In this document: piece after piece, positions 1 to 9,397 of the stretch
Numbering within the stretch: the stretch's first letter is position 1
Layout: every line of letters begins with the position of its first letter
Assembly (NCBI RefSeq): GCF_947489355.1
Contig: NZ_CANLDD010000011.1
Span: 1 to 64,000 of the forward strand
From: an uncultured Microbulbifer sp.
Lineage (GTDB): Bacteria; Pseudomonadota; Gammaproteobacteria; Pseudomonadales; Cellvibrionaceae
DNA: 64,000 bases
Reading direction: 5' to 3'
The notes under the pieces: generated by a model
What the model was told of the DNA's origin: nothing
Database searches by the model: none
Seen by the model: only the letters and a program-made list of their open reading frames with translations
Made by a program: the position numbers and the translations under genes

Positions 1-39
1 AAAAAGCGAGAAGCCTACGGGCAACTGGCCGCTTTTTCT
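1..39. terminator. Possible bidirectional intrinsic terminator at window edge
   Basis: The first 39 bases start with AAAAAGCG and end with CGCTTTTT, with a shorter GCC/GGC pair inside. This gives a hairpin with an A-tract on one side and a T-tract on the other. The gene it would serve lies outside the window. Confidence 0.4.
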
Positions 40-225
40 AGCTCCATTGAGATATGCACTTACAAGTTGAATCTAGGCCTCAATTATTCTGACGCCGGAG
101 TACTAATCGTAGGTGAAAAATAGGATAAAAAGCGCTTTAGATTGGTTTTGCTCAGAAATGCTGCTCGAGAATTAGTATACAGGATGATCTGTTTAGGAGG
201 TTAAAGGAATAGTTTTGGAGAAAAA

Positions 226-717
226 ATGCGATCAATATATTTAGTCGTTGTATCTGTTTTGGTTGGGTTGAATGCTTCTGCTTCAGAAAATCCCATTGGG
301 TACATTGGATTCCACAATGGATTACCCTGGGCAATCCAGTTTAATGATTGTACAGAATACAATTTTGAAGGCGCGGAAAAATATCTGTGGTTTGACAGAA
401 CACTTGAATCAATAAGCTGTTATCAATATAAAGAAATGGATGAATCCGATCTTAGAGATGAGGCTATTCCAATCTATGAAGCCCCTAGGTTTGATACAGA
501 AAAATTTACGATTAATAATTTTTCGGAATTTTCTGTTTCAAGCAGTGGTTGGGGGACATTTCCAAATGTATATTCAACATCCGGAAATTGCTGGTTCAAG
601 GTTAAAGAGGGCTGGATATTCTTGAGTTCGGTCGATAAAGGATTCGTCCAATTTTATCAGGGTGATCAAGACAAAGGGGCTAAGGCTGCGCATGAAACCT
701 ATTTTCGTATACACTAA
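226..717 (+). CDS. Small secreted protein of unknown function
   Basis: This 163-residue protein starts with a clear signal peptide: a short charged start, a hydrophobic run VVVSVLVGL, and a likely cut after the ASA around residue 20. The mature part is rich in aromatic and acidic residues and has three cysteines. A good ribosome site (GGAG followed by A-rich spacer) lies just before the ATG. I do not recognise a family. Codon use and base composition are AT-richer than the core genes further on, which fits an accessory gene. It stands alone, with about 100 empty bases before the next gene. Confidence 0.65.
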   Translation: MRSIYLVVVSVLVGLNASASENPIGYIGFHNGLPWAIQFNDCTEYNFEGAEKYLWFDRTLESISCYQYKEMDESDLRDEAIPIYEAPRFDTEKFTINNFSEFSVSSSGWGTFPNVYSTSGNCWFKVKEGWIFLSSVDKGFVQFYQGDQDKGAKAAHETYFRIH

Positions 718-825
718 GCGCTTGCCTTACAAACTAATGATGCTATTTTTCAGGCCGGGTTCCTGCGCCGTATGGATTCATCAAAGCTTTATGCCACATA
801 GGCTGATTGCGATAATAAACTAACG

Positions 826-1203
826 ATGAATATTCTGATCGATTTGGAGAGGGCATTGCATCAATGTGACATTCGCCAAAATAGAGCGGAGGTTGAAAGC
901 CTGATTCATGCGAGCTTCAAGGAGGTTGGCGCCTCCGGTAGAAGTTACAATTTCAACACCATTATAAAAATGATGGGCGCAGAGCAATCGTCAAACGGTT
1001 ATATTCATTCCCAGGATTTTGAAAGCATTCTGTTGGAATCATCCGTATATTTGCTTCTGTATAAGTCAGCTTGGGTGGATAATAACGGCATTAAAAGTAA
1101 TTTTGCAAAGCGTTCCTCTATTTGGGTATTTACTGGTGAAAATTGGCAGTTAAAGTATCATCAGGGTACTCCGTGCCAGGAGTTTGAGTTAAGGATACGA
1201 TAG
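826..1203 (+). CDS. SnoaL/NTF2-like (DUF4440-type) small protein
   Basis: This is a 125-residue cytoplasmic protein with no signal peptide. The pattern fits the NTF2-like fold of DUF4440 proteins: an N-terminal helix (LERALHQCDIRQNRAEVESLI), a later strand ending SSIWVFTGENWQLKYHQGTP, and a total length near 120. In that family the final strands typically read WxxxxGxWxxxxHQxTP, and this is seen here. Members bind small molecules or act as weak enzymes, so the substrate cannot be predicted. The start ATG has only a weak ribosome site. The gene is AT-rich like its neighbours. Confidence 0.65.
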   Translation: MNILIDLERALHQCDIRQNRAEVESLIHASFKEVGASGRSYNFNTIIKMMGAEQSSNGYIHSQDFESILLESSVYLLLYKSAWVDNNGIKSNFAKRSSIWVFTGENWQLKYHQGTPCQEFELRIR

Positions 1204-1287
1204 GCTCCTAGTCTGTGGTTTCACTCGGACAATCTTAATCAAGATGATCGTGGCGTGGTTGTCATTAAACAGACAGAAAGTCATTAT

Positions 1288-1660
1288 ATGAAATATACAG
1301 TTCGTACAGCCTTCGCTTCGGACATTTCTAGGATTAAAATATTAATAGAGAAGTCTGTACGAGGCTTATCAGCTTATGATTATACACAAGAACAAATTGA
1401 AGGGGCACTACTATCTGCTTGGGGTTTGGACACACAATTGATTAAGGATGAAACCTATTTTGTAGTGGAAACTGAAAATCTGCTGATTGGCTGTCGTGGT
1501 TGGAGTTACCGCGCAACGCTGTTTGGAAATGATAGAAAAAAAGATAGAAATCCTGATATATTGAATCCAGCGATCAATTCAGCAAAAATTCGCGCATTTT
1601 TTATAAAGCCCCGCTATGCGCGAAAAGGCATTGGATCTATGATAATGCAACAATTAGCCA
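1288..1660 (+). pseudogene. GNAT N-acetyltransferase, 3' end lost at an IS junction
   Basis: About 124 residues of a GNAT acetyltransferase are readable from MKYTVRTA to SMIMQQLA. They include the acetyl-CoA binding loop of motif A (FIKPRYARKGIGSM). The reading frame then runs straight into DNA that, on the other strand, encodes an IS481-type transposase. The last strands and helix of the GNAT fold are therefore missing, and the frame ends at a chance stop near 1752. An upstream GTG at 1255 in the same frame is possible, but the ATG at 1288 fits the usual family start. The product is probably inactive. Confidence 0.75.
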
Positions 1661-2091
1661 GGTCATGCCGTAACCAGATACTGCGAACCCCGCTAGACGA
1701 CACAAAGAGACCGCGCTTACGTAGCTCATTGGATACCCGTACCTGCCCATGAGCAGGCTCTTCAAGGGCATAAGCCAGCACTGCTTCTTCGATAGCTGAG
1801 TCAACGCGATTCTTGTGATTTGGCACCCGCCGGTTCTTCTCCAGCAGGGCGTCCACGCCGCCGCTGGATACGGCTTCTTTGTAACGATAGAAGGTGTCTC
1901 GCGATACGCCGAGCATCTTGCAGGCTTTGGAGATATTGCCGAGTTCTTCCGCCAGATTGAGCAGACCGGTCTTGTGTTTAATGATGCGATCGTTAGTATG
2001 AATCATGGGGTTTATCCTTGGTTTTGGTTTCAGGTTTCGTCACCTTCATCAAAACCGGTAAACCCCCTCTTTTCAAGGAGATGTGTCAGAT
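1661..2091 (-). mobile_element. IS481-family insertion sequence remnant (5' end only)
   Basis: The minus strand from 2006 downward encodes the first roughly 115 residues of an IS481-type transposase: the helix-turn-helix ISKACKMLGVSRDTFYRYKE and the following linker ending SSSGVRSIWLRHDL. The DDE catalytic domain that should follow is absent. At 1661 the frame runs into acetyltransferase sequence. Upstream of the start codon the typical short IS leader is present, and the element seems to end near 2091 with a terminal TGACACATCT on the minus strand. The 3' half and its inverted repeat are deleted, so the element cannot move by itself. Confidence 0.75.
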
Positions 2092-2101
2092 TTGGTCTGA
2101 A

Positions 2102-2722
2102 CTAATACAGCACAGGCCTGTCTATGCCCTCCACAACCACCTTATAATCATCGCCCAAACTCGTTGCCACTGCCTTTGCATCTGCTGAAAATAGCGCAAT
2201 AATTTCACTTCTGTACTGATTTGGATTGACAACGCTAACATCAATCGAACCTAACGAATTGAATTCAGTTCTTCCAACAAGGTTAACCTTATCAACAAAA
2301 CTTGCCATTTCTTCAACCAGCTTTGTCGCTTTATTCATATCGGAAGGGATCGCTGTTTTCACGCGAATTTTAGCCCTACTGGTGTCTGGCCTGGATCCTC
2401 TTTTCAATTCTATACGATGATTATCCAGTGTTAATGGTATTACAGACCCTGACTCAACGATACTGAGCTCAATATTACGGTGTTTTGAGGCTGTTGAAAT
2501 AGCATTTTTTAGCGTCTGATAGATCTCTTCTTTTATGCGCTTTTCATCCCTGGTATCATCCCATACTTCGACCTCAAGAAGTAAAAAATCTCCTGTTTTC
2601 TTCAGCACCACGCCCGGCAATGGCTCATCTATCCTGGCAGCCGTGACGATGACTTCTTCTAGCGCTTGCCCCCAGCCGTTAAGTGATGAGGACAGTGCAA
2701 GTATCGCGATAAATTGCTTCAT
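2102..2722 (-). CDS. Secreted protein with a TonB-box-like N-terminus, unknown function
   Basis: This is a 206-residue protein with a signal peptide (MKQFIAILALSSSLNGWGQA) followed at once by LEEVIVTAARI, the motif that begins most TonB-dependent receptors. No plug or beta-barrel follows. The rest is a soluble alpha/beta-looking domain with repeated helix-strand units and a distant feel of SIMPL-type proteins. The stop codon lies about 11 bases from the end of the IS481 remnant, so the C-terminus may or may not be original. I cannot name a function; the TonB-box resemblance is a direct observation, its meaning is not. Confidence 0.65.
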   Translation of the reverse strand: MKQFIAILALSSSLNGWGQALEEVIVTAARIDEPLPGVVLKKTGDFLLLEVEVWDDTRDEKRIKEEIYQTLKNAISTASKHRNIELSIVESGSVIPLTLDNHRIELKRGSRPDTSRAKIRVKTAIPSDMNKATKLVEEMASFVDKVNLVGRTEFNSLGSIDVSVVNPNQYRSEIIALFSADAKAVATSLGDDYKVVVEGIDRPVLY

Positions 2723-3420
2723 TTTTCAATTCCCGATTACAGTTCACGCTTGTTATAGTGACGGGCAACTTGTTGTGAACCCAACATTAGTAGGGGTTGA
2801 TAGAGAAATAAACTGCCCCGGCATGCCTGTTCAAACTCTTCCCCAATTCCCGGTTCTCTGACATTTCCTAGTTTGCAGTATACGATGGGCTTGACAGAGG
2901 TCAATACAGCCATCATAGACTTCACCTAAAGCGTAGAAGTGGATACAGAACAGAGCCAACCGGCCAATGCTTGAGGGCTCCCTAGACGCGCAACGATTCT
3001 AAAATGCCCCAATTTATAGTGAAGAAGCTGCGCTCTCTGGCAAACACAATGGTCAGTGAGGCATAGGGGCCATGCCCCGGCCACAGGCCAGCGCATCTGT
3101 TTTACGTAATGCGCGCTATCATCCTCTACCTATCCCCTTTCCCAGACTCCCATAATGCGGACACTTCTACCCTTCCCCACGCTGTCATTCACAGAGGACC
3201 TGCCTGATAGGCGTAGCTTCTGTGCATTGTGGCTTGCGGGAAGAAACCCGCGGCGAGGCTAAAAAAACTAAATATAATCCCTGTCGCGCTTTGAGCGCAG
3301 ATCCACAACTTTACTCCAGCAAAGCTATTGCGAATGCATTGAGCTACTGAGCCAATAAGTCGTGGCTTTCCAGAAGTGTTGAATTGCAATACGCCTGGCT
3401 TCTAGCAGATAACCGGCAAT
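2723..3420. other. Intergenic stretch without recognisable genes
   Basis: About 700 bases. Short open frames are present on both strands, the longest a 66-codon one at 3189-3389 on the minus strand. None has a good ribosome site, a family match or steady codon use. No tRNA, IS end or strong hairpin was seen. It probably holds the promoter of the gene at 2722 and decayed sequence. Confidence 0.4.
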
Positions 3421-4053
3421 TTATGAAGTTTCGATAAATTTATCGTGCTTCGCAGACGCACCCAGGATTTTTACCATAAACTCAGAGAGCAAACCGGCAG
3501 TAAAGCCCCAGATTTCGTAGCCAGCATACTGGTAAGCAGGCAGGTGGATGGTGCAGTCATCCATGATGATATGGTCGGTGCGGATGCGCGGGTCGGCAAG
3601 AAAAAAAGACAGGGGCACGCGGAACACGGCATCCAGTTCGCCCGGATTTGGGGTCAATTCGATATCCGGAGCGATAACCGCCACCCAGGGCGTAACAGAT
3701 ACTTTCCAGCGGGTGGTGCGCGGCCACAGGGGGCCGAGCATACGCACGGCATGCATAGGCAGAGCGATTTCCTCCTCTGCTTCGCGCAGGGCGGTATATT
3801 GCAATGAAGGGTCGGTGGCATCCCAGCGACCACCCGGCAGAGAGACTTCCCCCGAGTGGGTGGACAGGTTGGCGGAGCGCTTGGTGAGAATAACACAGGG
3901 GTCCGGCTCATCAGTCAGTGCGATCAGCACCGCTGCATGCCCGTGCAGCGCACTGCCCTTGGGGACACCTGCCTCAAGTGTTGTTAGTTTCTGGGAAATG
4001 GATGCTTCAATCTTGTCCAACATAGCAATTCGTTCCACCCGCACACTGTGCAT
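3421..4053 (-). CDS. Nudix hydrolase, CoA pyrophosphatase (NudL/YeaB) type
   Basis: This 210-residue protein probably hydrolyses coenzyme A or its derivatives to a 3',5'-ADP part and phosphopantetheine. Two signatures sit together: the CoA-pyrophosphatase motif ILTKRSANLSTHSGEVSLPGG, then the Nudix box running through TALREAEEEI, whose glutamates bind the metal. Length is slightly above the 190-200 usual for NudL. An internal ATG at 4023 could also serve as start; neither has a strong ribosome site. It stands alone at the 3' side of the RND efflux operon, with a 185-base gap. Confidence 0.82.
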   Translation of the reverse strand: MHSVRVERIAMLDKIEASISQKLTTLEAGVPKGSALHGHAAVLIALTDEPDPCVILTKRSANLSTHSGEVSLPGGRWDATDPSLQYTALREAEEEIALPMHAVRMLGPLWPRTTRWKVSVTPWVAVIAPDIELTPNPGELDAVFRVPLSFFLADPRIRTDHIIMDDCTIHLPAYQYAGYEIWGFTAGLLSEFMVKILGASAKHDKFIETS

Positions 4054-4238
4054 ATTCCCTGGGATTTATCATACGGGTTTTTGCGGGAAAGACCGAGCCC
4101 TATACCAAACTATTCTTTTGTGACTATTAGCCAGATAGTCAACCCAACGCTCCTGGCCTGTTTAACAATCGGTCATCAATATCGACACAAAGACACCCAT
4201 TCCCCGAACTTTTCAGCGCAGGAACCAGCCCCAAGGTA

Positions 4239-7200
4239 TCACTCACCTACTGCGGATTTTTGCTGGTTCTGAGGCACGTAACCGCCCTTCAGTTTTTCGC
4301 GCACCCTCTGCACCATTGCGTAGTACACCGGTACCAGCAACGTGGCAAACAGACTGGCGGCCAACATGCCCCCAAAGACCACCAGGCCCAGGGAGACGCG
4401 ACTGACCGCACCGGCCCCGGTGGCCACCAGTAGAGGGGCCACTCCGAGAATAAACGATATAGCTGTCATTAACACCGCGCGAAAACGCAGGCGGGTAGCG
4501 GAAAGCGCGGCCTCAGTAATGGACTTGCCTTTATCCCTTTCCACGCAGGCAAACTCGACAATCAAAATGGCACTCTTCGCCGCCATGCCGATCAACAGTA
4601 CCAGACCAATCTGGGTGTAGAGGTTGTTGATGGAACCCGCGAGCCAGACCATTAGCATGGCACCGCTGATGGCGATAGGTACACATAACAGAACGGCGAA
4701 AGGGATGCTCCAGCTCTCGTATTGGGCCACCAGAAACAGGTACACAAATACGATGGCCAGGCTGAAGAGAATCGGTACCAGATTACCGGAGGTGACTTCC
4801 TGCAAACTGATCCCGGTCCACTCGTAGCCGTAGCCCTCCGGCAGGTTCTGCGCCAGCGCTTCCATGGCATCCATGGCCTGGCCACTGGAAAAGCCAGGGG
4901 CCGGGGCGCCGTTGATGGTGATACTGTTGTACAGGTTGTAGCGCGTGATGGTCTGGGGCGCCACAATGGGTGTGATGGTGGCCACGGAGGTCACCGGCAC
5001 CAGGCCACCGCTGTTGGCGCGCACATAAAAGCCCGCCAGGTTTTCCTCCTCGTCGCGAAATTGCGCATCCGCCTGGGCAATCACCCGGAACACTTTGCCG
5101 TAGAGGTTGAAGTCATTGATGTAATAGCCCCCGAGCAGTGTCTGCAAGGTGAAATAGACTTCCGGCAGGGGCACGCCGAGCACATGGGCTTTTTCCTTAT
5201 CCAGTTTTAATTCCAACTGCGGGGTGCTGGCCTGGTAACTGGTAAATGCCTGGGCAATTTCCGGTTTCTGGTTGGCATTGCCGAGCAGGTCGAACAGCAC
5301 CTGGGACAACGCCAGAATACTGCGCCCCTGGAGATCCTCCAGCACAAACTCAAAACCGCCCACCGTACCAATGCCGGGCAGTGGTGGAATGGCGAAGGGC
5401 ATAATCTGCGCATTGGGAATGGCCGTCAGCTTTTTTTGCAGGCGCTCCATAATGGCAAACTGATGCTCTTCCCTGCTGGTGCGCTCTTCCCAGGGTTTGA
5501 GTACAGCAAACATCATCGCGGTATTGGAAGAGGCGCTGCTGGTCAGCTGGTTGTATCCCGGCACAGCCACCACATGGGCCATGGCTGGTTCCTCCAGTAG
5601 GATGTCCGTGATCTGGTTGACCACTGGGCCCGTTCTCTCCAGGGAGGAACCGTCCGGCAACTGCACGTGCAGTGTAAAGGTGCCCTGGTCCTCATCGGGG
5701 ATAAAGCCAGTGGGAATATGGCTGAACAACCAGTAAGTGAGGAGAAAAAGTCCAAAGATCGAACCAATCCCCACCAGCGGCAACCCGACACACACCTTCA
5801 CCAGGCCCACGTAAAAATTGGTAGCCCGGTGCAGGAACTTATTAAAAAAACCAAATAGCCCGGTTTCCCTGATCCCCGCCACCTCGCCCTTTTCTCCCGC
5901 CCTCAGAATGCTGGCACAAAGTGCCGGGCTCAAAGTGAGCGCGTTAATGGAGGAGATCGCCACTGCCATGGAAATGGTGATGGCAAACTGCTGGTACATT
6001 TTCCCGGTAATTCCCGGCATCAACATCACCGGCACAAATACCGCAAACAGCACCAGGGTAGTGGCAATCACCGGGCCGGTCACCTCACGCATGGATTCCA
6101 GCGCAGCTTCTTTCGGGGACAACCCCTCTCCCATCAGGCGCTGGGTGTTTTCCACCACGATAATCGCATCATCCACCACGATGCCAATGGCGAGGATCAG
6201 GGCAAAAAGCGTGATGGTATTGATGGTCATACCAAAGGCGAGCATCAGGGCAAAAGTGCCCACCAGGGATACGGGTATTGCTATCGCCGGAATCAAAGTG
6301 GAGCGCCAGTCCTGTAAAAACAGAAACACCACCAGAATAACCAGGACCAGGGCAATAAAGAGCGTCTCCACAACCTCCTTGACCGAGGCCTCCACAAACA
6401 ACGTGGTATCGTAGAGCACCTCCGCGGTCAGCCCCTTCGGGAAACGCTGGGAAAGCTGTGCCACCTTCTCCTTGATCCCTTCGGCCACATCCAGGGCATT
6501 GGCATCAGGCAACTGGTACACACCGATCACGGCAGAGGGCTGGTTGTCCAGCTGGCCGTATGAGGCATAGGATTCACTGCCCAGCTCCACCCTGGCCACA
6601 TCTTTCACTTTCACCATGGCGCCATCGGGCTTGGCGCGAATAGTAATTTCCTCAAATTGCCTGGGGTCGACCAGGCGCCCCTGTACGAGAATATTGTACT
6701 GGAACTGCTGGTCTGTGCGGATCGGCGGCGAGCCGAGCTGCCCTGCGGCCACCTGAATGTTTTGCGCCTGTACCGCATCGACGACATCCTGCACGGTGAC
6801 ATCCAGGGAGGCCATACGATTCGGATTGAGCCACAGGCGCATGGCGTAGTTGCGCGAGCCAAAAATCACAACGCTGCTCACCCCCAGCACGCGGGCCAGC
6901 TCATCCTTTAAATAAATCTCGGCATAATTGGCCAAAAACAATTCATCAAATTTTTGCTCCGGGGAAAAGAGATTTACCACCAGCAGCAGCGTGGTACTCT
7001 GTTTGGAGACGACAACACCATCCCGCTTCACATCCTCAGGCAGTTGCGGCATGGCCTGCTCCACCCGGTTCTGCACATTCACCTGAGCGATATCATCGTC
7101 GTAGCCGGATTTGAACGTGACGGTTAGGCTGTAGGTGCCGTCATTACCACTTGTGGAAGACATATAATCCATGCCCTCTACCCCATTCACCTGGGATTCG

Positions 7201-7397
7201 ATAGGCACAGCGACACTGTCGCGCATCACCTCGGCACTGGCGCCCGCATAGGTAGTGGCCACATTGATGGTGGCGGGGGTAATTTCTGGAAATTGCGCAA
7301 CAGGTAATAAGGGCAAAGAAAGAATTCCCGCCAGGGAAATCAAAATCGAAATCACAAAGGCGAAGCGGGGCCGCCGGATGCAAAAAGCACTGATCAT
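4239..7397 (-). CDS. RND multidrug efflux permease (AcrB/MexB, HAE1 family)
   Basis: At 1052 residues this has the standard size of the inner-membrane pump of a tripartite drug exporter. It exchanges protons for hydrophobic or amphiphilic compounds and passes them to an outer-membrane channel. The start MISAFCIRRPRFAFVISI is the typical first transmembrane helix. The proton-relay pair is seen in helix 4 (IGIVVDDAIIVVEN) and the essential lysine in helix 10 (GMAAKSAILIVE). Two large periplasmic loops flank the membrane domains as expected. The adaptor gene lies 32 bases upstream on the same strand. No outer-membrane channel gene or TetR-type repressor is next to the pair, so a shared TolC and remote control are likely. 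Confidence 0.93.
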   Translation of the reverse strand: MISAFCIRRPRFAFVISILISLAGILSLPLLPVAQFPEITPATINVATTYAGASAEVMRDSVAVPIESQVNGVEGMDYMSSTSGNDGTYSLTVTFKSGYDDDIAQVNVQNRVEQAMPQLPEDVKRDGVVVSKQSTTLLLVVNLFSPEQKFDELFLANYAEIYLKDELARVLGVSSVVIFGSRNYAMRLWLNPNRMASLDVTVQDVVDAVQAQNIQVAAGQLGSPPIRTDQQFQYNILVQGRLVDPRQFEEITIRAKPDGAMVKVKDVARVELGSESYASYGQLDNQPSAVIGVYQLPDANALDVAEGIKEKVAQLSQRFPKGLTAEVLYDTTLFVEASVKEVVETLFIALVLVILVVFLFLQDWRSTLIPAIAIPVSLVGTFALMLAFGMTINTITLFALILAIGIVVDDAIIVVENTQRLMGEGLSPKEAALESMREVTGPVIATTLVLFAVFVPVMLMPGITGKMYQQFAITISMAVAISSINALTLSPALCASILRAGEKGEVAGIRETGLFGFFNKFLHRATNFYVGLVKVCVGLPLVGIGSIFGLFLLTYWLFSHIPTGFIPDEDQGTFTLHVQLPDGSSLERTGPVVNQITDILLEEPAMAHVVAVPGYNQLTSSASSNTAMMFAVLKPWEERTSREEHQFAIMERLQKKLTAIPNAQIMPFAIPPLPGIGTVGGFEFVLEDLQGRSILALSQVLFDLLGNANQKPEIAQAFTSYQASTPQLELKLDKEKAHVLGVPLPEVYFTLQTLLGGYYINDFNLYGKVFRVIAQADAQFRDEEENLAGFYVRANSGGLVPVTSVATITPIVAPQTITRYNLYNSITINGAPAPGFSSGQAMDAMEALAQNLPEGYGYEWTGISLQEVTSGNLVPILFSLAIVFVYLFLVAQYESWSIPFAVLLCVPIAISGAMLMVWLAGSINNLYTQIGLVLLIGMAAKSAILIVEFACVERDKGKSITEAALSATRLRFRAVLMTAISFILGVAPLLVATGAGAVSRVSLGLVVFGGMLAASLFATLLVPVYYAMVQRVREKLKGGYVPQNQQKSAVGE

Positions 7398-7429
7398 AAA
7401 ACAGCTAAGCGGCCCGCGGCCGTATCGGG

Positions 7430-8704
7430 CTACTTGTAATCATCGACGGCTCCTTCAGGCTCGGGATACTCGCTATCAACGTGAATGCCCGGCAATAGTT
7501 CAATCACCCCCTGGCCGGTACCGGATTCCGCCGGCAATTCCCCATTGCGGGCGGGTGCTGCGGGCTGCGCTCGGGCATCATAGGGGTCGCGCGGGGTGTT
7601 TTGCGGTGTAACCGGCTTGTCCGCCACCACCCGCTGCAATCCGTTGACGATCACCGACTCGCCGGCAACCAGCCCCTGGTTTACAGCCCAGAGTTCCCCC
7701 TCCCGCTGCCCGAGGACCAGGTAGCGCTTGAGTGCCATATTCTTCTCGCCCAACACAAATACGTAGCGGCCCTGCATGTCCTCCAGCACCGCCGCTTGCG
7801 GCACCAGGGGTTTTAGGGCCTCACTGCCGGTAAAGACCCGGATGGAAACCCGCGCGAACTGCCCCTGCACCAGCAATTGGCTCGGATTGGGGAAGAGTGC
7901 GCGCACGGCGACAGAGCCGGTGGTCTGGTCGATCTGGTTGTCGATAAATACGATCTCGCCCCGGTAGGGGTAAAAGTTACCGTCCGGCAGCTCGATACGA
8001 ACGTCCAGCCCTATCGGCGACAGCCCCGTCTGGCGGCGCCTTTGCGTGTCCACCTGCAGGGCGTAGAGTTGGTCTTCCGGCACCTCGAACAGCACATAAA
8101 TGGGGTTCATCTTGACGATGGTGGTCAGCGGGTCCGAGTCGGGACCCACCAGGGAACCCTCGGTAAATTCGGTGCGTCCGATGCGCCCGGTCAGAGGGGC
8201 GTAGATCTTGGTGTAGGAAAGGTCCAGCCGGGCACTTTCCACTTTGGCCCGGTCTGCATCGACCTGGGATTTTGTCTCTTCATACGTGCCCATCAATTCA
8301 TCCATCTGTACCTGGCTGATGGCACCGGTGGCGACCAGGGTGCGGCCGCGGCGGAAATTGCGTTCGGCTACCCGCAGTGAGGCCTTGGATCGCTCCAGAT
8401 TGGCGCTCTGGTTGTCCAGTTCCGCGATAAAGGGGCGAGGATCTATCTCAAACAGCAGCTGGCCCTGTACAACGGTATCCCCCTCCTGAAAGTGCCGGCT
8501 CTGGATGTACCCCTGTACCCTTGGGCGCACTTTATATTCGTCGGTCGCTTCCACCCGGCCGACAAATTCAAAGCGCGGGATGACCGGCTGCTCACGCACT
8601 ACCAGTACCTCCACGGGGGGCGGGGGTGGCTTTTGCTGCTTATCTTTGTCACCACAGGCGCACAAGATAAATAACACAAGCCCAAAAAATACAATACGCG
8701 CCAT
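7430..8704 (-). CDS. RND efflux periplasmic adaptor lipoprotein (AcrA/MexA type)
   Basis: This membrane-fusion protein links the permease to the outer-membrane channel. The chosen start, ATG at 8704, gives a lipoprotein signal (MARIVFFGLVLFILCAC) with the modified cysteine near residue 18. A TTG 14 codons upstream keeps the frame open but would spoil the signal. The domain order is usual: hairpin-flanking lipoyl halves (GRVEATDEYKVRPRVQGYIQ and YTKIYAPLTGRIG), a coiled-coil hairpin between them, a beta-barrel, and the membrane-proximal domain. The tail is acidic and proline-rich and longer than in AcrA. It is the first gene of a two-gene operon with the permease and is divergent from the Nudix gene at 8807. 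Confidence 0.92.
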   Translation of the reverse strand: MARIVFFGLVLFILCACGDKDKQQKPPPPPVEVLVVREQPVIPRFEFVGRVEATDEYKVRPRVQGYIQSRHFQEGDTVVQGQLLFEIDPRPFIAELDNQSANLERSKASLRVAERNFRRGRTLVATGAISQVQMDELMGTYEETKSQVDADRAKVESARLDLSYTKIYAPLTGRIGRTEFTEGSLVGPDSDPLTTIVKMNPIYVLFEVPEDQLYALQVDTQRRRQTGLSPIGLDVRIELPDGNFYPYRGEIVFIDNQIDQTTGSVAVRALFPNPSQLLVQGQFARVSIRVFTGSEALKPLVPQAAVLEDMQGRYVFVLGEKNMALKRYLVLGQREGELWAVNQGLVAGESVIVNGLQRVVADKPVTPQNTPRDPYDARAQPAAPARNGELPAESGTGQGVIELLPGIHVDSEYPEPEGAVDDYK

Positions 8705-8806
8705 GGCAGACCGGGGACCGCCTTTGTACACTAGGGTTTCTAACAACTATAGGCGTCAAAAAGTCGGTGGGCTGGCGTTGGAATCCCGCATAGGTATACT
8801 GACGTC

Positions 8807-9346
8807 ATGAAATTTTGTAGCCGCTGCGGCAGCGATGCCGTCACACTTTCTATCCCCAAAGGCGACGACCGCCCGCGCCACCTGTGCGGCAACTGCGGCG
8901 CCATACACTACATTAACCCCCGGGTGATTGTGGGCGTACTGCCTTATCTCGATGACCGGGTCATGCTGTGCAGACGCGCCATTGAACCCCGTCGGGGACG
9001 CTGGACCCTGCCTGCCGGTTTTATGGAGAACGGTGAAACCAGTGAAGAGGGGGCGCTACGGGAGTCCTGGGAAGAAGCACGCGCTAACATTCGTATGGAC
9101 GACCTCTACTCAATCTACGATATTCCCCATATCAATCAGGTCTACCTGATGTATCGCGGCGAATTGACAGACACCAATTTCGGACCGGGGCCGGAATCCC
9201 TGGAGGTAGCGCTGTTTCGCAAGGGGGAAATTCCCTGGCCGGAGATCGCCTTTCCCATCATGCACAAAACGCTCGAGCATTATTTCGAGGACAGTGAGCA
9301 AGGGCATTACCAGTTGCACCGGGGCGTGATCTCACGCAAGCTGTAA
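8807..9346 (+). CDS. Nudix hydrolase with N-terminal zinc ribbon
   Basis: This 179-residue hydrolase starts with a zinc ribbon made of two cysteine pairs (CSRCG and CGNCG) and continues into a Nudix domain whose box reads GFMENGETSEEGALRESWEEA, with the metal-binding glutamates in place. The ribbon plus Nudix arrangement resembles NADH pyrophosphatase NudC, but the protein lacks NudC's extra N-terminal domain and its length fits a smaller family often annotated as ADP-ribose or nucleotide-sugar pyrophosphatase-like. Substrate is therefore uncertain. It is divergent from the efflux operon, with about 100 bases of shared promoter region. Confidence 0.85.
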   Translation: MKFCSRCGSDAVTLSIPKGDDRPRHLCGNCGAIHYINPRVIVGVLPYLDDRVMLCRRAIEPRRGRWTLPAGFMENGETSEEGALRESWEEARANIRMDDLYSIYDIPHINQVYLMYRGELTDTNFGPGPESLEVALFRKGEIPWPEIAFPIMHKTLEHYFEDSEQGHYQLHRGVISRKL

Positions 9347-9397
9347 ATCGCCCAATCTGCAATAGGACTGCCATTTGAAACACCGAGGGAAGCTTGC

